Source of the DNA: Nanobdellota archaeon
Lineage (GTDB): Archaea > Nanobdellota > Nanobdellia > Pacearchaeales > UBA12030
Direction: 5' to 3'
Assembly: GCA_022572525.1 (NCBI GenBank)
Contig: JACZVS010000039.1
Span: 1 to 5,370 of the forward strand
Length of the DNA stretch: 5,370 bases
Positions within the stretch are counted from its first letter, which is position 1. Every line of letters begins with the position of its first letter. Below, piece by piece: positions 1 through 4,930 of this stretch. The notes beneath the pieces are model-generated. The model had not been told where the DNA came from, did no database searches, and saw only the letters and a program-made list of their open reading frames with translations. The position numbers and the translations under genes were made by a program.

Positions 1-565
1 CCTCGTTTCTTGCAGCTAATTCTACTAATACCGTCTCGCCAGCACTAACTTCTCTTGGAACTTCCAAAAGAAGGATACGCAAGTTGTTTCTTGTCCTAAC
101 AATCTCGAGAGGGATGTTTACCCTGTGGTCATCACCATCTGAAAGAGTTATCCTCAATGTAAAGTCATCAGATAATTTTCCATCAAGATCAATGTCTGCT
201 GGAATTCGAAGTGTCAAGAACTTAACTCTTGTCTTATTCTTTCCAACATCAAAAAGACCTGTCTCTTCTCTGATTGTGCCTGCTTCGACACCCTTGATCT
301 CTGCTTCAATGCTTAAATCCTCTACTTCGTCACCGATAAGGTTTTCGACTTGCACTGTTATGAAGATATCATCTCCAGTCTCAGCAACAAGACCATCCTT
401 AACAAGACCATTCTCGAAAACTGTGAACTCATTAACAGTTATCTCTTTGATCTCGACTTCGTGGCTTGCTGATGCGCTAGGCAATGTCACTGCTAGAATT
501 ACTGCCATTACAATGAATAAAGGCAATTTCAAAGTTTTCATCATTTTATTTTGCATTAAATGCAT
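1..565 (-). CDS. Secreted/surface beta-sandwich protein, N-terminal part (runs off left edge)
   Basis: The minus-strand frame is open from the ATG at 565 to the window edge and gives 188 residues; the stop lies outside. Residues about 10-33 form a signal peptide: Lys-flanked start, hydrophobic core FIVMAVILAVTL, likely cleavage after ASA at 31-33. Residues about 36-155 are rich in alternating hydrophobic/acidic beta strands with phrases such as GDDIFITVQVEN and LRIPADIDLDGK, the pattern of CARDB/NEW3-type immunoglobulin-like repeats of archaeal surface proteins. A second similar unit seems to begin near residue 160 (SAGETVLVELAARN). It is therefore probably exported and cell-surface or S-layer associated, with tandem beta-sandwich domains; the exact role is unknown. 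In-frame ATGs at 565, 556, 544 and 541 are all possible starts. I chose 565 because GGGG lies 5 bases upstream (571-574), but 544 or 541 would give a more usual signal-peptide n-region. It has its own promoter at 615-630. The open frame on the opposite strand here is a shadow. Confidence 0.85.
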   Translation of the reverse strand, partial: MHLMQNKMMKTLKLPLFIVMAVILAVTLPSASASHEVEIKEITVNEFTVFENGLVKDGLVAETGDDIFITVQVENLIGDEVEDLSIEAEIKGVEAGTIREETGLFDVGKNKTRVKFLTLRIPADIDLDGKLSDDFTLRITLSDGDDHRVNIPLEIVRTRNNLRILLLEVPREVSAGETVLVELAARNE

Positions 566-614
566 TTTAACCCCTTAGCCATGGGCTTGTTGTTATTCTC
601 AAGTAGATTACTGG

Positions 615-630
615 TATTTAAACTTTTCGG
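615..630 (-). promoter_or_regulatory. Archaeal BRE/TATA promoter of the secreted-protein gene
   Basis: Read on the minus strand this is CCGAAAAG (BRE) followed directly by TTTAAATA (TATA box). The centre of the TATA box predicts a transcription start near 592, leaving a leader of about 27 bases before the ATG at 565. The same block, with minor changes, precedes the STAS gene (3513-3528) and the thermosome gene (2927-2942), which strengthens the call. The start site itself is predicted from the usual archaeal spacing, not observed. Confidence 0.75.
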
Positions 631-696
631 TGATACTTCTTATGTGTTTTTTCACTGCCGTCTTCTGCGTCATCTTCGATTCCGCCATCATGGCTT

Positions 697-759
697 GAAC
701 ATTATAGGATGGAACATTATTTAAGAGCTTGCTGGAACTGACTGGAACATTTTATGTTC
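697..759. repeat. Clustered GAACATTWT repeats with a small palindrome
   Basis: GAACATTAT occurs at 697-705 and 712-720, and GAACATTTT at 745-753. CTGGAAC is also repeated at 732-738 and 742-748. The last copy forms a palindrome: GAACAT (745-750), TTT, ATGTTC (754-759), which spans the stop codon of the 153-aa gene. The cluster lies between that stop and the promoter of the secreted-protein gene. It may be a set of regulator sites, a weak 3'-end hairpin of the upstream mRNA, or chance in AT-rich DNA; there is no U-run after the palindrome, so a simple terminator is not supported. Confidence 0.4.
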
Positions 760-1213
760 TCTCGATACGCGACTCTAGAGAAGCTTCAATCTTTTGGCTA
801 ATATCTCTGTTGTTCCGATTCAACATTGGAGAAATGGAGAGGTATGCATAACCAACAGTAGGAAAAAAGGAACTAGCACCCAACACAAACAAATCAATGA
901 GAATAGACCTTCTAACATATTGTTGCATTGTTGGATGCTTCCCTAAGACGACGCTTGACTCACCATAAATTTCATTTAGACCCCTTTCTCTAAATTCAGG
1001 TTTATTAAACGCTCTAATCACTGGGATAGTAGATATATGGTCTAACGCAAGTCCGGTAGCTCCACTCACAAAACCAGAAAGATGGTATAAGGGATTGCCA
1101 AAATAAACATTAGTTAGTGGTTGTGTACCAAGCGCTACAGCTCCAAGATGAGCTGTTCTGATAAAATAATTCTGGTATGCTGCTGATACTCTTCCAAATA
1201 ATCCTTGTGCCAT
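752..1213 (-). CDS. Small membrane protein of unknown function downstream of the thermosome
   Basis: 153 residues, ATG at 1213 and TAA at 752-754. I do not recognise a named family. Two hydrophobic segments are clear, about residues 43-66 and 103-127, with a weaker one at about 20-37; the C-terminal 25 residues are charged and probably helical. The stretch between the clear segments is basic and carries D58, S61-T62, and then E85-x-S-V-x-L90-G91-x-H93-P94-T95. This spacing resembles the D-x-x-Q/S-T ... E-x-N-P-x-L-G-x-H-P-S signature I recall from small uncharacterised bacterial membrane proteins, but N and P are replaced by S and V, so homology is only a suggestion. The gene starts 36 bases after the thermosome stop, so read-through is likely. 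There is no good Shine-Dalgarno. A weak TATA-like CTATATC at 1236-1242 on this strand would place a start almost on the ATG, compatible with a leaderless transcript. A run of five T just after the thermosome stop (1244-1248) could partly terminate the upstream message. Confidence 0.75.
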   Translation of the reverse strand: MAQGLFGRVSAAYQNYFIRTAHLGAVALGTQPLTNVYFGNPLYHLSGFVSGATGLALDHISTIPVIRAFNKPEFRERGLNEIYGESSVVLGKHPTMQQYVRRSILIDLFVLGASSFFPTVGYAYLSISPMLNRNNRDISQKIEASLESRIERT

Positions 1214-1249
1214 AATCTCTTAACAGTCAGAACTTTGATATAGAAAAAC

Positions 1250-2869
1250 TTACTCCATGCCCATACCAGGCATTCCTCCGCCAGGAGGCATTCCTCCGCC
1301 AGACTTGCCGGCGGCAACAACATCGTCTATTCTAAGAATAAGATTTGTAACCTCGGATGCAGAGGTTATAGCTTGTGTCTTGATTTTGAGCGGCTCAATA
1401 ATTCCAGCTTCGAAAGCGTTTGCAATACCATTACTTCCAACTACTATGCCTGCATGCTGCTCTCCAGCATCATGCTTTGCCTTAAGTTCTGTAATCATAT
1501 CAATTGGGTCAAGGCCAGCATTTTCAGCAAGGATTTTTGGAATACTCTCAAGGGCAAGTGCAAATTCCTCGATTGCAAGCTGCTCTCTTCCTTTCATTCC
1601 TTGTGAATATTTTCGGATTCTTTGGGCGAGCTCAATCTCGATTGCACCCCCGCCAGCAACAACCCTTTCTTCCTTTAAGGCAGCTGCAACATCTCCAAGG
1701 CCATCTTTAACAGCCCTTTCAACTTCATCTACAACATGCTCTGTTCCACCCCTGAGTAGAATTGTAAGTGCTTTTGGATTAGGGCAATCCCTTACATAAA
1801 TCATACCCTCTTCGCCCTTGCCTTCTTTAACTTCTTCTACAAGTTTTGCACTTCCAAGATCCTTTTCATCAAGCTCATTCAAATTGCTAACAATTTTACC
1901 AGTAGTTGCCTTAGCAAGCTTTTCCATATCACTTTTCTTTACTCTTCGTGCAGTAAGAATGCCTGCTTTAGCAAGATAGTACTGAGCAACATCATCGATT
2001 CCCTTTTGGCATATAGCGACATTTGCTCCTGAACTCTTAATTTTCTCGACCATTCCCTTAAGCATTTTTTCTTCTTGCTCAAGGAACGATTGCAGTTGAT
2101 CAGGAGAATTAATATTAACTTTAGTATCTGTTTCTGGTGATTTAATCTCAAGTGCACAGTCAAGTAAGGCAATCTTTGCGTTTTCCACTTTTCTTGGCAT
2201 GTCTGGATGAACCCTTTCTTTATCAAGCACAATTCCTTTTATCAGTTCAGCATCATCAATTGATTTTCCTTTTTTCTTTTCCAACTTTATGCTATCAAGA
2301 TCGACTTCACCGCCATCAGCTACTTGCATCACAGCATCAACAATAAGTTCTGCAAGCATTTCTTTTGCACTTTCAGCGCCTTTTCCGGTCATGGCAGTTA
2401 TAGCAATCTTCTTCAACAGCTCTTTATCGCCTCTATCAATTTTTGTGGAGATTTCGTGCAGAACTTTAATTGCCTGTTCTGTAGCCAGTCTGTATCCTCT
2501 TGCAATAACAGTAGGATGAACATTTTGTTCAAGCAGCTTTTCAGCGTTCTTCAGCATCTCGCCAGCAAGAACAACGGCTGTTGTTGTCCCATCCCCAACT
2601 TCTGCTTCCTGAGTTTTGGCAATCTCAACCATCATCTTCGCGGCTGGATGCTCAATCTGCATTTCCTCTAGAATTGTAACTCCATCATTTGTAATTGTAA
2701 TGTCTCCAACAGAATCAACAAGCATCTTATCCATTCCTCTAGGGCCTAGAGTGCTCTTTACAGTATCTGCCACAAGTCTTGCAGCCATGATATTGTTTCT
2801 TTGTGCATCTCTTCCCATCATTCTGCTTACATTCTCTGGAAGGATAAAAATTGGTTGTCTATCTGCCAT
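1250..2869 (-). CDS. thsA: Thermosome subunit (group II chaperonin)
   Basis: 539 residues, full length for the archaeal CCT/thermosome family. The protein forms a cytosolic double-ring ATPase that encloses and folds proteins behind a built-in lid. The equatorial domain is split: residues about 1-145 hold LGPRGMDKMLV (41-51), the nucleotide loop TNDGVTIL (60-67) and GDGTTT (92-97, with D93 as the conserved ATPase aspartate); residues about 400-522 hold AGGGA (405-409). The ERAVKD motif supplies the second catalytic Asp, D389. The apical domain (about 215-370) includes the helical protrusion segment around QEEKMLKGMVEKIKSSG (265-281). The C-tail is Gly/Met rich (GGGMPPGGGMPGMGME), the usual chamber-facing tail. 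No key residue is missing. It has its own promoter at 2927-2942 and an inverted repeat at the predicted start site (2883-2906). No Shine-Dalgarno sits close to the ATG; the only candidate is a GGGG run 22 bases upstream in that repeat's loop. Whether other subunit genes exist elsewhere, hence homo- or hetero-oligomer, cannot be told; the symbol suffix is provisional. Confidence 0.98.
   Translation of the reverse strand: MADRQPIFILPENVSRMMGRDAQRNNIMAARLVADTVKSTLGPRGMDKMLVDSVGDITITNDGVTILEEMQIEHPAAKMMVEIAKTQEAEVGDGTTTAVVLAGEMLKNAEKLLEQNVHPTVIARGYRLATEQAIKVLHEISTKIDRGDKELLKKIAITAMTGKGAESAKEMLAELIVDAVMQVADGGEVDLDSIKLEKKKGKSIDDAELIKGIVLDKERVHPDMPRKVENAKIALLDCALEIKSPETDTKVNINSPDQLQSFLEQEEKMLKGMVEKIKSSGANVAICQKGIDDVAQYYLAKAGILTARRVKKSDMEKLAKATTGKIVSNLNELDEKDLGSAKLVEEVKEGKGEEGMIYVRDCPNPKALTILLRGGTEHVVDEVERAVKDGLGDVAAALKEERVVAGGGAIEIELAQRIRKYSQGMKGREQLAIEEFALALESIPKILAENAGLDPIDMITELKAKHDAGEQHAGIVVGSNGIANAFEAGIIEPLKIKTQAITSASEVTNLILRIDDVVAAGKSGGGMPPGGGMPGMGME
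1269..1302 (-). repeat. 16-bp direct repeat in the Gly-Met tail of the thermosome gene
   Basis: GGCATTCCTCCGCCAG is found perfectly at 1269-1284 and again at 1287-1302, a period of 18 bases or six codons. It encodes the repeated GGGMP units of the chaperonin tail, so it is a coding repeat that probably arose by in-frame duplication. Length variation of this tail between related strains would be expected. Confidence 0.85.
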
Positions 2870-2882
2870 TTTATTTACTAAA

Positions 2883-2906
2883 GATAAAGTTCCCCTAACC
2901 TTTATC
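2883..2906 (-). promoter_or_regulatory. Perfect 7-bp inverted repeat at the thermosome transcription start
   Basis: GATAAAG (2883-2889) and CTTTATC (2900-2906) are perfect complements separated by 10 bases. The TATA box at 2927-2934 predicts transcription start near 2905, so the repeat spans about +1 to +24 of the mRNA. It could be an operator at which a repressor blocks transcription, a position typical of archaeal heat-shock repression, or an mRNA hairpin whose loop GTTAGGGGAA presents a G-rich Shine-Dalgarno-like run. The sequence shows only the symmetry and position; function is inference. Confidence 0.5.
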
Positions 2907-2926
2907 CCCCTTAAAACATAGATTCA

Positions 2927-2942
2927 TATTTAAATTTTTTGG
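2927..2942 (-). promoter_or_regulatory. Archaeal BRE/TATA promoter of the thermosome gene
   Basis: On the minus strand: CCAAAAAA (BRE-like) followed by TTTAAATA. It begins only a few bases after the stop of the STAS gene. Expected start is near 2905, giving a leader of about 36 bases. Same layout as the promoters at 615-630 and 3513-3528. Nothing terminator-like separates it from the STAS gene, so read-through from STAS may add to expression. Confidence 0.75.
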
Positions 2943-2945
2943 TTG

Positions 2946-3452
2946 TTAGGTTTTATAGGGACCAGAGTCAGATTTAGGAGTATAATGGTAGATGGCCTCT
3001 ACTAATGAGCCAAATGGTGTTATCCCTTCTTCTTTTCCTAATCTAACCCAAAGCCACTTTGTTAAATCCTTATTAGCTTTAGTTTCTGGCAGCGCATATA
3101 CTACCTCACTTCCTTTAGTTTTCGCATAACTATTAAATGCAACTAAAGTAGCTAATCCATCATCACTTACCTCTCTAAGCAAGCCGAGATCTAAAACAAG
3201 CCTTTCTCCTTCTTGTGCGTGAAGATATACACATCTTCGAAAAAGTTCTGCATTAGCGCTATTTAATCTTGGACGTGGACGAAGAATTGTTATTGATTGG
3301 TCTATTTTTCGTACATGATACTTCAGTTTTGGTTCTATAAGAAAAGGTCCTCTTCTTCTATGGGTTACCTTTTCACCGTCAAGTATTATTACATACTTTA
3401 TTACTTCTAAGTCAATCTCTAATTCTTCTGATTCTGGCGTCTCTTCAGTCAT
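2946..3452 (-). CDS. Stand-alone STAS-domain-like protein (anti-sigma-antagonist fold) with Asp at the phospho-site
   Basis: 168 residues, complete. The C-terminal two thirds follow the STAS pattern: SITILRPRPRLNSANAELF (about 53-71) as the first strand and turn, ERLVLDLGLLREVSDDGLATLV (83-104) as the central strand-loop-helix, a helix ending AKTKG (110-114), EVVYALPE (116-123) as the next strand, and VEAIYHY (151-157) as the final helix. In SpoIIAA-type proteins the loop reads DSSGL, and the second Ser is phosphorylated by a partner kinase; here the aligned loop is S96-D97-D98-G99-L100, so D98 replaces that serine. The N-terminal 50 residues are an acidic then basic extension (EESEELEIDLE-like start, RRRGP at 32-36) that I cannot assign. 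No membrane segment, kinase or phosphatase is next to it. Known STAS proteins act through partner binding in the cytosol; the partner here is unknown. It has a clear promoter at 3513-3528. The STAS call rests on pattern recognition, not a search. Confidence 0.7.
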   Translation of the reverse strand: MTEETPESEELEIDLEVIKYVIILDGEKVTHRRRGPFLIEPKLKYHVRKIDQSITILRPRPRLNSANAELFRRCVYLHAQEGERLVLDLGLLREVSDDGLATLVAFNSYAKTKGSEVVYALPETKANKDLTKWLWVRLGKEEGITPFGSLVEAIYHYTPKSDSGPYKT

Positions 3453-3462
3453 TTTAACACGT

Positions 3463-3476
3463 AAGGGTTACCCCTC
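3463..3476 (-). promoter_or_regulatory. Short leader hairpin with GNRA loop covering the G-rich run of the STAS mRNA
   Basis: On the mRNA strand GAGGG (3476-3472) can pair with CCCTT (3467-3463), closing on the loop GTAA (3471-3468), a GNRA tetraloop. The stem has four Watson-Crick pairs and one G-U. It takes up the GGAGGGG-type run that is the only Shine-Dalgarno candidate, and ends 10 bases before the ATG at 3452. It may modulate ribosome access, but the stem is short and could be incidental. Confidence 0.35.
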
Positions 3477-3512
3477 CCCCAATAGTTACAACGGAAAAGG
3501 AGTTAATAAGGC

Positions 3513-3528
3513 AATATAAACTTTTCGG
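3513..3528 (-). promoter_or_regulatory. Archaeal BRE/TATA promoter of the STAS gene
   Basis: On the minus strand: CCGAAAAG (BRE) followed by TTTATATT (TATA). It sits in the 82-base gap between the 464-aa gene and the STAS gene. Predicted start is near 3490, giving a leader of about 38 bases that contains the run GGGGGAGGGG (3471-3480). The BRE is identical to the one at 623-630. Confidence 0.78.
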
Positions 3529-3534
3529 TAAGAT

Positions 3535-4929
3535 TTACTTTGCTTCTCTTATCCCCTCTATGGAATGGAGGCGATTTTTGAAAATCGCTTTTCTTTCATA
3601 AATTATTTCAATATTTCTTGCTTGCTTTCTATCTTCGGTTGAACCCATCTCTTGTAAAATTTGGAGTTGTTCTTGCGCTGGCAACATAAAGTCTCTAAAA
3701 TCAATCGAACCAGAACCATAATGATGAATCGTTCCTCCAGCTTCCCTAACAGCTTTATCAAACACACCATAAGATGTTGCCAAAGCTAGGCCTGTTATCG
3801 TTAGGCCAAGACCAGGACTTTCTCCTATGTTCAGTTGATTTTTATCAATGTGTTCGTCGCGAACCCCTTGTATTTGTTCTACTTTCCCTAAGTAGGTTTG
3901 GATATATCTACAAAAAATAGAGAAGATATCTGAGCCGCGCAATTTGATTTTGTTATAAACACTTGGGTGACCAAGTAAAGCACCAAGATGAGTTGCTCTT
4001 GATCCTGGCCTAATATTTCCTGCGTCAACTAAGCTACAAAGGATATCATGGCGAGGAAAGCCGTCAATTTGAATATAAGTTGTTAGTTCTGGGTTTTGAA
4101 CATACTTTACAGTGAAATGCTTAAATGCTTTAACCAAAGTCTCTCTTTCATCTTCTGTCAAGCCAATAACAGAAGCCTCTTTTGAAAGTGTATCTGTTAA
4201 GTTAATTAAACTGAAGACATTCGAATCAATATCAAAACCATTAATGGGTCCACCAAATGCTTCCTCTAATTTATGCCTATAAATAGGCAATAATTCATGA
4301 AGCAAAACAACAGGATCTAGAGCTTTTTTAACTGCTTTATCAATTGTTTCTGGATCATCTGTAACTCCTAGTATTTCTTGCAAATTAAGATGAGGAAGAT
4401 ATTGTTCTGCAGACACTTGTCTTTTATTAAATTCTCCAACATATCCGCTCAAGTATATTGGTAAAATCTGTTTTTCTGCACCACCTTCATCAAGATAAGC
4501 TTGAGGAGGTATATTTCCGGCTCCTATATGAACTGCTCTTCTAATATTAAAAGTTTCATCACTTACATCACTACCTCTTTTGTCACAATCTCTCTTCATT
4601 ATTACATCGTGTCTGACTGCAAGCCCCCTATTTCCAAAATCTTCTGGTACAGCATCAAATATTAATTTATAAACTCTTGATTTTGTATTTGCATCAAATG
4701 GCGGACCTAATGTTCTTGGATATAACTCAGAAAATTGGTACCCAACAACTTCGCCAACTTTACCAGATTTACCGTCTGCCCTATCAATATCTATAATTTG
4801 AGCTAATGATTCTAAAAATACCTCTTCGCCACTTCTTGTTTCTCCATTACACATTACCTTTTTTCCAAATCCAAATTCTCTTAAAGCATCCTCATCTTTA
4901 ATTACCTTAAATTCCCTTTCGTCTCCCAT
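3535..4929 (-). CDS. Uncharacterised 464-residue soluble protein coupled to a PhoU gene
   Basis: I do not recognise this protein. It is 464 residues, complete, mixed charged and hydrophobic throughout, with no signal peptide, membrane segment or Gly-rich nucleotide-binding loop that I can identify. It has four cysteines (27, 115, 298, 340), none in CxxC pairs, so a zinc ribbon is unlikely. Possibly conserved-looking stretches are YPRTLGPPFDANTKSRVYKL (70-89), RAVHIGAGNIPPQAYLDEGG (131-150), DAGNIRPGSRATHLGALLGH (302-321) and GESPGLGLTITGLALATSYG (369-388). The phrases GAGNIPP and DAGNIRP, about 166 residues apart, hint at a very weak internal repeat. The C-terminal 50 residues are charged and helical. 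The ATG lies one base after the stop of the PhoU-domain gene, with a strong Shine-Dalgarno at 4938-4948, so the two are cotranscribed and probably coupled. That suggests a shared regulatory or phosphate-linked context but does not show a function. Coding frame and start are secure; the function is unknown. Confidence 0.85.
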   Translation of the reverse strand: MGDEREFKVIKDEDALREFGFGKKVMCNGETRSGEEVFLESLAQIIDIDRADGKSGKVGEVVGYQFSELYPRTLGPPFDANTKSRVYKLIFDAVPEDFGNRGLAVRHDVIMKRDCDKRGSDVSDETFNIRRAVHIGAGNIPPQAYLDEGGAEKQILPIYLSGYVGEFNKRQVSAEQYLPHLNLQEILGVTDDPETIDKAVKKALDPVVLLHELLPIYRHKLEEAFGGPINGFDIDSNVFSLINLTDTLSKEASVIGLTEDERETLVKAFKHFTVKYVQNPELTTYIQIDGFPRHDILCSLVDAGNIRPGSRATHLGALLGHPSVYNKIKLRGSDIFSIFCRYIQTYLGKVEQIQGVRDEHIDKNQLNIGESPGLGLTITGLALATSYGVFDKAVREAGGTIHHYGSGSIDFRDFMLPAQEQLQILQEMGSTEDRKQARNIEIIYERKAIFKNRLHSIEGIREAK

Positions 4930-4930
4930 T

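Noticed and set aside
84..578. Plus-strand 164-codon open frame
   Set aside because: It is antisense to the signal-peptide-bearing gene at 565-1; its product is Ser/Thr-rich with no family pattern, whereas the minus-strand product has a proper signal peptide and beta-strand pattern.
1244..1248. T5 run after the thermosome stop as a terminator
   Set aside because: Too short and without a stem; it may slow transcription but does not support a terminator entry.
1257..1799. Plus-strand 180-codon open frame inside the thermosome gene
   Set aside because: It is the complement of the conserved chaperonin coding sequence; its Pro/Ser-rich product reflects the Gly/Met tail and Ala-rich helices read backwards.
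2892..2910. G-quadruplex in the thermosome leader
   Set aside because: The mRNA strand has only GGGGG, GG and GGGG runs, enough at best for a weak two-tier structure; the inverted repeat explains the region better.
3535..4929. Assigning the 464-aa protein to an enzyme family from its GESPGLGLT or GAGNIPP phrases
   Set aside because: These short Gly-rich phrases do not match a P-loop, Rossmann or other motif with the right spacing, so no function is named.
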